From NCBI GenBank assembly GCA_027023345.1, contig JALVVO010000074.1, positions 1 to 14,406 of the forward strand: 14,406 bases of DNA, read 5' to 3'. This stretch comes from Thermaceae bacterium (GTDB taxonomy: Bacteria > Deinococcota > Deinococci > Deinococcales > Marinithermaceae). Positions 1 through 6,951 of this stretch are shown here, piece after piece. The translations under genes and the position numbers were made by a program. The notes beneath the pieces are model-generated. The model did not search any database. It was not told where the DNA came from and was given only the letters and a program-made list of their open reading frames with translations. Numbering within the stretch: position 1 is the first letter of the stretch; each line of letters begins with the position of its first letter.

Positions 1-2
1 GG

Positions 3-824
3 CACGTGCGGGTGGGGGACCGGGTGGTCACCAAGCCCGCCTACCGCCCGCGGGGCGAGGTCGTCGTCGTCGAGCGCCCGCCCGAGCCGCCGCCGCGGGT
101 CGAGCCCGAGGAGAAGCCGATCGAGGTCCTCTACGAGGACGAGGCGATCCTGGTGGTGAATAAGCCCCCGGGCCTCCTCACCCACCCGGCCCCCGGTGAG
201 CCCCGGGGGAGCCTGGTGGGGCGGCTCCTCGCCTACTTCGGGCAGGGACCGGTGGAGGCCGAGCGGGTGGAGGAGGTCCGCCCCGGGATCGTCCACCGGC
301 TCGACCGGGACACCTCGGGGGCGATCGTGGTGGGGAAGACCCCGTTCGCCCAGATGAAGCTCGCCGAAGCCTTCAAAAACCGCTTTGTCCTGAAGCGCTA
401 CCTCGCGATCACCCGGGGGGTGCCCCGGGAGATGACCCTGGTGGCGCCGATCGGCCGCCACCCGCAGCAGCGGAACAAGATGGCGGTGGGGGGCATCGCC
501 CCCCGCTACGCCGAGACCGACGTCGAGGTGCTCTCTGCCCTGGAGGGGGACTACGCCCTGGTCGAGGCCCGGCCCCACACCGGCCGCACCCACCAGATCC
601 GGGTGCACCTGAAGCACCTCGGCGCCCCGATCCTCTCGGACCCGCTCTACGGCAAGCCCCACCCGGCGATGCCGCGCCAGGCGCTTCATGCCTACGAGCT
701 CCGGATCCCGCACCCTCTCACCGGCCGCTTCCTTACCTTCACCGCGCCCGTGCCCCAGGACATGCGAAGGGCGTGGGAGGCGCTCGGCGGGGCCTGGCCC
801 GAGGGGATCGTGCTCGCGGGCTGA
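3..824 (+). CDS. rluD: RluD-family 23S rRNA pseudouridine synthase, 5'-truncated
   Basis: The protein isomerises uridine to pseudouridine in RNA. RluD-type enzymes act on helix 69 of 23S rRNA, although the RluA/RluC/RluD subgroup cannot be fixed from this fragment. The first 25 or so residues look like the end of an S4 RNA-binding domain, and the frame stays open to the window edge, so the start lies upstream. A GTG at 6 is inside the domain and is not the likely start. Counting from that GTG, the catalytic loop GIVHRLDRDTSG has its aspartate at residue 100. The C-terminal GRTHQIRVHLKHLG and DPLYG motifs lie at 193-216. A family-typical end is present, with TGA at 822-824. The gene converges on the DUF3137 gene with only 12 nt between stops. 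Family assignment is near certain; the exact target site is inferred. Confidence 0.92.
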   Translation, partial: HVRVGDRVVTKPAYRPRGEVVVVERPPEPPPRVEPEEKPIEVLYEDEAILVVNKPPGLLTHPAPGEPRGSLVGRLLAYFGQGPVEAERVEEVRPGIVHRLDRDTSGAIVVGKTPFAQMKLAEAFKNRFVLKRYLAITRGVPREMTLVAPIGRHPQQRNKMAVGGIAPRYAETDVEVLSALEGDYALVEARPHTGRTHQIRVHLKHLGAPILSDPLYGKPHPAMPRQALHAYELRIPHPLTGRFLTFTAPVPQDMRRAWEALGGAWPEGIVLAG

Positions 825-836
825 GTCCTGGAGCGG

Positions 837-1760
837 TCAGGGTTCGCCCCAGATCCTCCGGTTCAGGCGTAGGGCCTCGACGAGCGCCAAAAACCGCCCT
901 ACCTCGTCGAGAAAACCCTGATAAAGCGCGGGGTTTCTGAGCGAGCCGAAGAGCGGGGGCTCGAGCCGGTTTCCGCCGGGGACCGCCAGGTAGAGCTTGC
1001 CGTAGGCGATGGAGAAGGCCAGAGGGCCGGTCTGCTCGGCGAACCCGGCGAGCGTCTCCATCAACGCGGGGGAAAGGGCGTAGAAGGCGAAGAGCCGTTC
1101 CGAGGCGAAGACCCGGAAGTGGCGCTCGAAGCGAGGGTCTTCCATCCGGACCGGTTCCAGGTCGAGGGGCGGCTTCTTGAGCAGCCAGCGCTCGGGGTAG
1201 GCGACGACGATGCCGGGGGCGGGCTTGTGGAAGTCGGCCACGAAGAAGAGACCGGAGAAGACGCCGGGCTCGAGCACGTACCTCCTCCGGCCCAGCCGCC
1301 TTTTTTCCCGGATCCTCGGGCCGATCCGGACCTCCGAGAACTTCACCGAAACCCCCTGGACCCAGCCGGTGACCAGGTCCTCGCCCTGGAAGGCCTCGGG
1401 CGGGAAGCTCTCGAAGAGCAGGCTGGCCTCGACCTCGAGCGGCCCCACGCTTCCGAGCGGCGCGTAGGCGACGTTCTCGAACTGGCCTTCCAGGAGGGGC
1501 TTGACCAGCTCCCGCTTGAACCGCCGCTGGTAGGGGTAGCGCACCGCCGGGCTCAGCCACAGCGCGGCGCCGCCGCCGGCGGCCAGGGCGAGGAGGGCGT
1601 GGAGCGGCGTTCCTCCCAGGTGCAGGAGCATGACCCCGAGGCTGGTTCCGAGCCCGAGCCCCCCGGCCCAGACCAGGACCAGAAGCGCCCAGGCCAGGCG
1701 GCGCTCGGCCTCGAGCCCGGGGAAGCGGGCGCGCAGTCGGGCGTAGGTCTTCAGGTCCAA
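837..1760 (-). CDS. DUF3137 membrane protein, partner-type neighbour of LemA
   Basis: This 307-residue protein is of unknown biochemical function. Two hydrophobic segments lie near the N-terminus (about 22-48 and 52-70). A soluble region follows, with the usual DUF3137 layout: a stretch around FSEVRIG, a GLFFVADF strand, and a later segment beginning HFRVFASE. From family knowledge, DUF3137 genes often sit beside lemA, and that is the arrangement here. The TTG start at 1758-1760 lies 3 nt after the lemA stop, which implies translation by coupling or re-initiation. No better ATG lies nearby, and the chosen start keeps both membrane segments. It is the last gene of the ispH-dusA-lemA series. 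A role in the envelope together with LemA is inference from context only. Confidence 0.82.
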   Translation of the reverse strand: MDLKTYARLRARFPGLEAERRLAWALLVLVWAGGLGLGTSLGVMLLHLGGTPLHALLALAAGGGAALWLSPAVRYPYQRRFKRELVKPLLEGQFENVAYAPLGSVGPLEVEASLLFESFPPEAFQGEDLVTGWVQGVSVKFSEVRIGPRIREKRRLGRRRYVLEPGVFSGLFFVADFHKPAPGIVVAYPERWLLKKPPLDLEPVRMEDPRFERHFRVFASERLFAFYALSPALMETLAGFAEQTGPLAFSIAYGKLYLAVPGGNRLEPPLFGSLRNPALYQGFLDEVGRFLALVEALRLNRRIWGEP

Positions 1761-1763
1761 GGG

Positions 1764-2330
1764 CTAGGATCCAAAGAGATCGCCCACCTTGGGGGCGGCC
1801 TGCGCCGCCTCGCCAGCCTCGAAGACCGGTCGGGGGGCGAGGTTCATCCAGCGGGCGACCAGGTTCGAGGGGAACATCTCCACCGCGTTGTTGAACTGGA
1901 CCACGGCGGCGTTGTAGCCGCGCCGGGCGGCGGCGAGCTGCTCCTCGATCTCGTTGAGGGCGGCCTGGAGCTGGAGGAAGTTCTCGTTGGCCTTGAGCTC
2001 GGGGTAGGCCTCGAGCTGCACCAGCAGGCGGCCGAGGAGGCCGCCGAGCTCGCCCTCGAGCTTGAAGCGTTCCTCGTCGCTTTTGGCCTGGCCGATGCGG
2101 CTCCGGAGCTCGGTGACCCGCTCGAGGGTCTCCCGCTCGTGCTTGGCGTAGGCCTTGACCGTCGCCACCAGGTTGGGGACGAGGTCGTAGCGCTTTTTGA
2201 GGAGCGCCTCGATCGCCCCCCGGGCGTAGTCGATCTGGTTCTTGAGCCTGATCAGGCGGTTGTAGGTGGCGACCAGGAAGGCAAGCGCCAGCACGAGCAG
2301 GCCGAGGAGGATTAGGGCAAAGGTGTTCAT
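1764..2330 (-). CDS. lemA: LemA family protein
   Basis: This is a 188-residue membrane-anchored protein of the LemA family, whose molecular role is not settled. One hydrophobic segment (about 5-22) is followed by a helical, coiled-coil-like domain. The family hallmarks are visible: the YNRLIRLKNQIDYA stretch, then KKRYDLVPNLVATVKAYAKHE, AYPELKANENFLQLQ, ARRGYNAAVVQFNN and a FPSN turn. Length is normal for the family. The ATG at 2328-2330 overlaps the dusA stop as ATGA. An in-frame ATG at 2337-2339 would add only three residues, and neither has a good Shine-Dalgarno sequence. The overlap makes translational coupling to dusA likely. Its DUF3137 neighbour follows 3 nt after the stop, so the two are probably made together. 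Confidence 0.93.
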   Translation of the reverse strand: MNTFALILLGLLVLALAFLVATYNRLIRLKNQIDYARGAIEALLKKRYDLVPNLVATVKAYAKHERETLERVTELRSRIGQAKSDEERFKLEGELGGLLGRLLVQLEAYPELKANENFLQLQAALNEIEEQLAAARRGYNAAVVQFNNAVEMFPSNLVARWMNLAPRPVFEAGEAAQAAPKVGDLFGS

Positions 2331-3283
2331 TTGCTGCATTCTACTAAAGCGAGGGCGCGCTCGAGCCCCTCGGGGGTCGCGGGACCTTCGGTGAGGGCCC
2401 GGCGCCAGGCCCGGGCCCCGGGAACGCCCCGGAACAGGGGGACGAGGTGCCGGACCACCGCCCGCCCCGGCGTGCCCCGGGCGAGCTCGGCCTCGAGGTA
2501 GGTGAGCATGGTCCTCGCCACCCGGCAGCGCTCGGGCCGGCGGGCGAGGCCGAAGACCTCCTCGTCCACGCGGGCGAAGCGCCAGGGGTCCTCGTAGGCG
2601 GCCCGGCCCACCATCGCTCCGTCCACGTGGGCGAGGTGGTGGCGGACCTCCTCGAGAGTGCGGATGCCCCCGTTCGTGACCACGGTGAGCTCGGGGAAGT
2701 CCCGCTTCAGGCGGTGGACGAGGTCGTGCCGGAGGGGAGGCACCTCGCGGTTTTTCCGGGTGGAGAGCGAGAGGAGGGCCTTTCGCGCGTGGACGACGAA
2801 GACCCGGACCCCCGCCGCCGCCACCCGCTCGACGAAGCGGGCGAGGGGGGCGTAGCCCTCGTCCTCGTCGAGGCCGAGCCGGTGCTTGACGCTGATCCGC
2901 ACGCCGGTCTCGGCGTAGACCGCCTCGGCGATTGCCGCCACCCGCTCGGGCTCGCGGAAGAGCGCTGCCCCGATGCCCATCGCTTGGCTCTTCTCCGAGG
3001 GGCAGCCGACGTTCAGGTTGATCTCGTCGAAGCCGTAGGGAAGGGCAAGCCGAACCGCTCGGGCTGCGTCCCCGGGTTCGCGGGACGCGATCTGGAGGGC
3101 GAGCGGGCGCTCCTCGGGGCGGTGGACGAGCAGGCGCTCGCGGTCTCCCCGCAGGATCGCCTGGTCCACCACCATCTCGGTGTAGAGCCGCGCCCCGCGG
3201 CTGATCTGCCGGAAGAGGAAGCGAAAGTGGCGGTCGGTGCGCTCGAGCATGGGCGCGACCGCGAAGGCGTAGGCGGCGTTCAA
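2327..3283 (-). CDS. dusA: tRNA-dihydrouridine synthase, DusA type
   Basis: This FMN-dependent enzyme reduces uridine to dihydrouridine in the tRNA D-loop, using NADPH. With the TTG start at 3281-3283 it has 318 residues. It opens with the substrate and FMN segment VAPMLERTDRHFR, and RLYTEM follows at 32-37. The catalytic-loop cysteine is C94 in NVGCPSEKSQ. K133 and H165 lie in SVKHRLGL and VVHAR, and the FMN phosphate site is VTNGGIRT (202-209). The DQAILRG segment and the overall pattern match DusA rather than DusB or DusC. The TTG overlaps the ispH TGA as TTGA. I chose it because starting at the next ATG (M12) would delete the conserved VAP strand. The frame stays open upstream through ispH, but that part is an antiparallel-free shadow of ispH in another frame and not protein. 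Confidence 0.93.
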   Translation of the reverse strand: MNAAYAFAVAPMLERTDRHFRFLFRQISRGARLYTEMVVDQAILRGDRERLLVHRPEERPLALQIASREPGDAARAVRLALPYGFDEINLNVGCPSEKSQAMGIGAALFREPERVAAIAEAVYAETGVRISVKHRLGLDEDEGYAPLARFVERVAAAGVRVFVVHARKALLSLSTRKNREVPPLRHDLVHRLKRDFPELTVVTNGGIRTLEEVRHHLAHVDGAMVGRAAYEDPWRFARVDEEVFGLARRPERCRVARTMLTYLEAELARGTPGRAVVRHLVPLFRGVPGARAWRRALTEGPATPEGLERALALVECSK

Positions 3284-4281
3284 AGCTCGGCCAGGACCTC
3301 CTCGGGGGTCTTGGGCTGGGGTTCCCGGAAGCGGATCTGCTCCCACTCGCCCTCCTCCACGAGCTTGAGCCCGGGCCAGCGGGCCCTGAGCCAGGCCACC
3401 GTGCCCTGAACCAAGTCCTCGGGGGTGCTCGCCGCCGAGGTGATGCCAACGTTTTGCACCCCCTCGAACCAGGCTTCCTCGAGATCTTCGGGCCCGTCGA
3501 TCCGCACCGCCCGGGTGAGCGCCGAGGCCAGCTCGTATAGCCGCATCCCGTTCGAGGAGTGGCGGCTCGAGAGGACCAGGAAAAGGTCCACGTGGCGGGC
3601 CAGCCGGCGCACCGCGTCCTGGCGGTTCTTGGTGGCGTAGCAGAGGTCGCTCCGGCTGGGGGTGACGAGCTTGGGGAAGCGGCGCTTCAGGATCTCGATG
3701 GTGGCGTCGGTATCGTCCACCGAGAGGGTGGTCTGGGTGAGCACCACCACCTTCTCGGGGTCGGGGACCTCGACGGTGCGGGGGTCGGCGAGGCGGGGGT
3801 CCTTGCCCACCTGGGTGTGGACCGCGACCAGGATCGTGTGGTCCGGGGCCTCGCCAAGGGTACCCTTCACCTCCTGGTGGTCGGCGGAGTCGCCGATCAG
3901 GAGGATCGTGTAGCCGAGGGAGGCGTACTTTTTCGCCTCGGTGTGCACCTTGGTCACGAGCGGGCAGGTGGCGTCGATCTGCAAAAGGCCGAGCTCGGCC
4001 GCTCTTCGGCGGACCTCGGGGGGGACCCCGTGGGCGGAGAAGACGATCTTGCCCGAGAGCCGGTGGCGTTTTTTGAGCTCGGCGATCTCGTCCAGGTCCT
4101 CGACGAAGTGCACCCCGTGCTCCTCCTCCAGGCGCCGGACCACGGTCTCGTTGTGGACGATCTGGTGGTAGACGACGAGGTCGCCCTCGCTCCTTTGGGC
4201 CTCCTTCTCCACCGTTCGGATCGCCATCACCACGCCGGCGCAAAAGCCCCGGGGCCTCGCCAGGTAGACCCGCTCGACCAC
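3280..4281 (-). CDS. ispH: 4-hydroxy-3-methylbut-2-enyl diphosphate reductase IspH
   Basis: IspH catalyses the last step of the MEP isoprenoid pathway, turning HMBPP into IPP and DMAPP with a [4Fe-4S] cluster. The three cluster cysteines are visible: C14 in RGFCAGV, C106 in DATCPLV and C214 in SDLCYAT. The substrate-site residues are also present: H43 (IVHNE), H84 (SAHG), the proton-relay glutamate E137 in DHQEVKG, SSNG at 242-245, and TSAAST near 281-286. The length of 333 residues is normal. The GTG start at 4279-4281 places the cluster motif at the expected distance from the N-terminus. There is no Shine-Dalgarno sequence. An extended -10-like TATCCT lies 6 nt upstream, suggesting a leaderless message. 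It is the first gene of the tightly packed ispH-dusA-lemA-DUF3137 series. Confidence 0.97.
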   Translation of the reverse strand: MVERVYLARPRGFCAGVVMAIRTVEKEAQRSEGDLVVYHQIVHNETVVRRLEEEHGVHFVEDLDEIAELKKRHRLSGKIVFSAHGVPPEVRRRAAELGLLQIDATCPLVTKVHTEAKKYASLGYTILLIGDSADHQEVKGTLGEAPDHTILVAVHTQVGKDPRLADPRTVEVPDPEKVVVLTQTTLSVDDTDATIEILKRRFPKLVTPSRSDLCYATKNRQDAVRRLARHVDLFLVLSSRHSSNGMRLYELASALTRAVRIDGPEDLEEAWFEGVQNVGITSAASTPEDLVQGTVAWLRARWPGLKLVEEGEWEQIRFREPQPKTPEEVLAEL

Positions 4282-4287
4282 GCCGCG

Positions 4288-4296
4288 AGGATACCA
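4288..4296 (-). promoter_or_regulatory. Candidate extended -10 promoter for leaderless ispH mRNA
   Basis: Read on the minus strand, TGG-TATCCT forms an extended -10 (TGn plus hexamer). It ends 6 nt before the ispH GTG, so transcription would begin at or near the start codon. No good -35 is visible at 17 bp, which extended -10 promoters tolerate. If real, ispH and the genes behind it have a promoter separate from the lipoprotein gene. Confidence 0.4.
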
Positions 4297-4329
4297 GAGC
4301 CGGCCCCCGGAGAAAGGGTCCGCGTCCCC

Positions 4330-5292
4330 TTAGGGGGCGAGGTAAGTGAGGAAGAGGGTGGGGAGCAGGTCGGGGCCGACCGAGGCCTCCGCCTCCCGGG
4401 CGTAGAAGAGGGCCGCGTCGGAACTTTGGTCGCCGTTGGTTCCGGTCTCGAAGGCGAGCCGTAGGTCGAGCCGGCCGAGCCCGCGGGCGAAGGCCTCCAC
4501 CGCGTAGCCGCCGAGCTCGTAGGTCAGGTACTGGCCGACGGCGAAGCCGCTCCCGTCCTCGAGGCGTTCGGCCGGGATCAGGGGATCTTCCAGGAAGTCC
4601 GCGGCGCTCAGTCGATCCCCGAGGTCCATGAGCTCGAAGGCGAGCTTGCCGAGGTTTTGGAAGGGGCTGCCGTTCTTGGCCGGAGAGTAGAGGCGAAGCT
4701 CGGCGGCCAGGGGCTCGACGAGGTCCTTGGGCCAGGGGAAGGCGAGGAACCCGCGGAACACCTCGTCGTGGTTGCCGTCGCCGGCGGCGACGAGGCTGCC
4801 TTCGGCGAAGACCTGGTACTGGACCCCGCCCGAAACCTGGGCCACGATGCCGTCGAGCGCGGCGTTGCTCAGGATGGCGGCCCTCCGGGTGCGTAAGGTG
4901 GAGAAGGTCACCGAGAGCGGGGCCGCCAGGTGCCGCCCGTGCCGGTCCGTGAGCTCCGTTCCCAGGGTGAAGCGGAAGTGCAAGCGGCTTTCGTCTGGGC
5001 TGTAGGGTAGCGGATTCTTGGGCGCGATCTGGAGCACGTACCCGTCCTCGAGCAGGGTGAAGGTCACCTGGCCGGGCCTCAGCCCCTCGCTCTCCGAGCG
5101 GTAGGCGGCGGAAAGGCTGGCTTCGTTGACCGGCGCGTTGAACGCCACCTCGATCACGTCGTCCTTTTGGAAGCCTTGGTAGCCGTCTTCGGGCGAGACC
5201 CGCAGCACCTGAAAGGGCTCGCCGGTGTTCCCGCAGGCGGCCAGGGCGAGGACCAGCGCCGAGAGTAGGGTCTTCGTTCCGGGTCTTGGCAT
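4330..5292 (-). CDS. Lipoprotein with Ig-like (Big_5-type) and DNRLRE-like domains
   Basis: This is a predicted envelope lipoprotein of 320 residues; its function is unknown. The N-terminus is a type II signal peptide with lipobox LAAC, giving lipid-anchored Cys20. Residues of about 28-125 look like a bacterial Ig-like (SbsA/Big_5) domain, opening VSPEDGYQG and closing AAPLSVTFST. The remainder resembles a DNRLRE module: an RGFLAFPWP strand, ELRLYSP, and a final LFLTYLAP. Two ATGs compete. The one at 5290-5292 has AAAAGGGGGG spaced 7 nt upstream, while the one at 5296-5298 has only 1 nt. I chose the former; the choice changes two residues. A GTG at 5331 would spoil the signal peptide. The gene is divergent from the importer operon and lies 48 nt upstream of ispH on the same strand. 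It may share regulation with the importer, but that is speculation. Confidence 0.8.
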   Translation of the reverse strand: MPRPGTKTLLSALVLALAACGNTGEPFQVLRVSPEDGYQGFQKDDVIEVAFNAPVNEASLSAAYRSESEGLRPGQVTFTLLEDGYVLQIAPKNPLPYSPDESRLHFRFTLGTELTDRHGRHLAAPLSVTFSTLRTRRAAILSNAALDGIVAQVSGGVQYQVFAEGSLVAAGDGNHDEVFRGFLAFPWPKDLVEPLAAELRLYSPAKNGSPFQNLGKLAFELMDLGDRLSAADFLEDPLIPAERLEDGSGFAVGQYLTYELGGYAVEAFARGLGRLDLRLAFETGTNGDQSSDAALFYAREAEASVGPDLLPTLFLTYLAP

Positions 5293-5324
5293 ACGCATAC
5301 CCCCCTTTTCACCCTGGCCTTTTC

Positions 5325-5352
5325 GCGTCACCGGAGCGTCACACGGCGTCTC
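5325..5352. repeat. Three phased direct repeats GCGTC(A/T)C, putative operator
   Basis: GCGTCAC occurs at 5325-5331 and 5336-5342, and GCGTCTC at 5346-5352. The copies start 11 and 10 bp apart, about one helical turn each. The array ends 3 bp before the importer -35 box. This geometry, 7-bp direct repeats separated by 4 bp just upstream of -35, is that of binding sites for OmpR/PhoB-family response regulators. The sequence itself is not the known Pho box. The regulator is unknown and none is encoded next to it. The array also lies within the upstream region of the divergent lipoprotein gene. Confidence 0.4.
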
Positions 5353-5355
5353 CGC

Positions 5356-5385
5356 TTGCCGGGGTAAGGGGCGGGGGATTACAAT
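5356..5385 (+). promoter_or_regulatory. Sigma-70-type promoter of the ABC importer operon
   Basis: TTGCCG (5356-5361) and TACAAT (5380-5385) are separated by 18 bp. They match four of six and five of six bases of the TTGACA and TATAAT consensus. The -10 ends 11 nt before the ATPase ATG, so the mRNA leader would be only about 4 or 5 nt. This is the best-formed promoter in the window. There is no room for a riboswitch. Confidence 0.6.
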
Positions 5386-5396
5386 CGCGCAAAATC

Positions 5397-6185
5397 ATGC
5401 GCAGCGATGCAAGTGCACCCGCCATCCAGTTGAGTCGCGTTTCCCAGCGCTTTGGCGATTACGTGGCCATCCGGGGTGTGGACCTGGTGGCCGCGCCCGG
5501 TGAGTTCGTGGCCATCGTGGGGCCCACCGGCTGCGGCAAGAGCACGCTCTTGAACATCGTCGCCGGGCTCAAGCCCCCGGCCGAGGGGGAGGTACGGATC
5601 TTCGGCAAGCCCCTCGCGGGGCTGAACCGCCAGGCCGGCTACCTCTTCCAGGCCGACAGCCTCTTGCCTTGGAAGACCGCGCTCGGGAACGTGATGCTGG
5701 GGCTCGTGCTGCGCGGGGTCGCGGACGGCGAGGCCCGCGAGCAGGCCCGGGGGTGGCTCGCGAAGGTGGGCCTTAGGGGCTTCGAGGACCGCTACCCCCA
5801 CCAGCTCTCCGGAGGCATGAAGAAGCGCGTCGCCTTGGCTCAGGTGCTCATCCTCCGTCCCAAGATCCTGCTGATGGACGAGCCCTTCGGCGCCCTCGAC
5901 GTTCAGACCCGCCAGCTCATGGAAAACGAACTCCTCGCGCTGTGGCAGGAGGATAGGAAGACCGTGCTCTTCGTCACCCACGACCTTGAGGAGGCGATCG
6001 CCCTGGCCGACCGGGTGGTGGTCTTCTCCGCCGGGCCGGCGAGCCGGATCGTGGGCGACTTCCCCGTCGAGCTGCCCCGGCCCCGCGACGTCGCCGAGGT
6101 GCGCCTGACGGAGGACTTCCTGAAGATCCACCGGGAGATCTGGGGGCTCCTTCGTGAGGAGGTGATGCGGGCCCATGCGCGCTAG
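5397..6185 (+). CDS. ABC transporter ATP-binding protein, NitT/TauT (SsuB-like) family
   Basis: This cytoplasmic ATPase of 262 residues powers a NitT/TauT-type importer. In order, it shows Walker A GPTGCGKST (42-50), Q-loop Q85 in YLFQADSLLPW, signature LSGGMKKR (137-144), Walker B ILLMDEP (157-163), D-loop GALD, and H-loop H195 in FVTHDLEEA. The LLPW after the Q-loop is typical of the SsuB/TauB/NrtD group. The frame is open further upstream, but I chose the ATG at 5397. It lies just downstream of the promoter, and the N-terminus then matches relatives. The end overlaps the permease start by 11 nt. Nitrate, sulfonates, taurine and vitamin precursors are all possible family ligands; the ATPase does not discriminate among them. 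Confidence 0.93.
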   Translation: MRSDASAPAIQLSRVSQRFGDYVAIRGVDLVAAPGEFVAIVGPTGCGKSTLLNIVAGLKPPAEGEVRIFGKPLAGLNRQAGYLFQADSLLPWKTALGNVMLGLVLRGVADGEAREQARGWLAKVGLRGFEDRYPHQLSGGMKKRVALAQVLILRPKILLMDEPFGALDVQTRQLMENELLALWQEDRKTVLFVTHDLEEAIALADRVVVFSAGPASRIVGDFPVELPRPRDVAEVRLTEDFLKIHREIWGLLREEVMRAHAR

Positions 6186-6951
6186 GGTGCGGTTTTTTCA
6201 GGCCTTCTTGCTCCTTTTTCTGGTGCTCGGCTGGGAGTTCTCGGTCCGGCTCGGCTGGGTGGACGCCTTCTTCTTCTCCAAGCCCAGCGACATCGCCGCG
6301 CGCATCTTCGAGTGGTTCAAGAGCGGGGAGATCTACGGCCACCTCTGGATCACCCTCTGGGAAACCCTGCTCGCCTTCTTGATTGGCACCGTCTTCGGGG
6401 TCGTCATGGGGCTCTGGCTCGCGCTCGCCCCCACCGCGAGCGCGGTGCTCGATCCCTTTATCAAGGCGTTGAACTCGATCCCCCGGGTGATCCTGGCGCC
6501 GATCTTCACCCTCTGGTTCGGGCTCGGGGTAGCGAGCAAGGTAGCCCTCGGGGTGACGCTCGTCTTCTTCGTCGCCTTCTTCAACACCTACCAGGGGATC
6601 AAGGAGGTGAACCCGGTGGTGCTGGCCAACGCCCGGATGCTCGGGGCCAGCGGGCGGCAGCTCCTTCAGCACGTTTACCTCCCCTCGGCGGCGAGCTGGA
6701 TTTTCTCTTCCTTGCGCACCTCGATCGGCTTCGCCGTGATCGGGGCGGTGGTCGGCGAGTACCTGGGGGCGGCGAAGGGGCTCGGCTACCTGATCTCCCA
6801 GGCTGAGGGCGTCTTCGACACCACCGGGGTCTTCGCCGGCATGGTGGTGCTGGCGGTCTTCGTGGTGCTTTTGGACTGGGCCGTAAGCCGGGTCGAGGCC
6901 CGTCTCCTCGTGTGGCGGCCCGAGCCCGGCCGGGAAGGAGGGACGGTATGA
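6175..6951 (+). CDS. ABC transporter permease, NitT/TauT (SsuC-like) family
   Basis: This inner-membrane channel subunit has 258 residues and about six hydrophobic segments, near 6-24, 55-85 (one or two segments), 100-140, 180-200 and 218-242. The cytoplasmic EAA-type loop that docks on the ATPase is clear around residues 148-172 (NARMLGASGRQLLQHVYLPS). It is followed by the GFAVIGAVVGEY helix typical of SsuC/TauC proteins. Translation starts at the ATG at 6175, inside the end of the ATPase gene. GAGGAGGTG lies 10 nt upstream, and the other in-frame upstream start codon (GTG at 6154) runs into a stop. The stop overlaps the binding-protein ATG as ATGA, so the three subunits are probably translated in a coupled way. 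Only one permease is encoded, so it should act as a homodimer. Confidence 0.93.
   Translation: MRARVRFFQAFLLLFLVLGWEFSVRLGWVDAFFFSKPSDIAARIFEWFKSGEIYGHLWITLWETLLAFLIGTVFGVVMGLWLALAPTASAVLDPFIKALNSIPRVILAPIFTLWFGLGVASKVALGVTLVFFVAFFNTYQGIKEVNPVVLANARMLGASGRQLLQHVYLPSAASWIFSSLRTSIGFAVIGAVVGEYLGAAKGLGYLISQAEGVFDTTGVFAGMVVLAVFVVLLDWAVSRVEARLLVWRPEPGREGGTV
6935..6942 (+). promoter_or_regulatory. Strong Shine-Dalgarno of the binding-protein gene
   Basis: AAGGAGGG lies 5 nt before the ATG at 6948, within the last codons of the permease gene. It fixes the start and excludes the longer reading from a GTG at 6912, which would put charged residues before the signal peptide. A strong site here fits the need for more binding protein than permease. 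Confidence 0.75.

Noticed and set aside
825..836. Terminator between the convergent rluD and DUF3137 genes
   Set aside because: Only 12 nt lie between the stops, and the possible CTGA/TCAG pairing is too short with no T-run.
1119..2315. Long open plus-strand frame antisense to lemA and the DUF3137 gene (another lies at 11595-13274 antisense to purB and the HAD gene)
   Set aside because: Low-complexity translation rich in Glu, Gly, Leu, Val and Asp, typical of antisense frames in GC-rich DNA. The opposite strand encodes clear known families.
4321..4340. Small hairpin CCCCTTAGGGG at the end of the lipoprotein gene as a terminator
   Set aside because: The stem is only 4 bp and no T-run follows on the minus strand.
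5293..5331. GTG at 5331 as start of the lipoprotein
   Set aside because: It would place 13 mostly polar and charged residues before a complete lipoprotein signal peptide, and it lacks the Shine-Dalgarno spacing of the later ATG.
5378..5383. Minus-strand TGTAAT as a -10 for the lipoprotein gene, overlapping the importer -10
   Set aside because: No -35 at a workable distance, and a leader of about 70 nt would be out of keeping with the rest of the window. It cannot be excluded.
5286..5396. N-terminal extension of the importer ATPase upstream of 5397
   Set aside because: It would cover the -35 and -10 boxes and the phased repeats, and relatives start close to the ATG at 5397.
5386..5396. Riboswitch (for example TPP) controlling the importer
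   Set aside because: Only 11 nt separate the -10 box from the start codon, so no structured leader fits.
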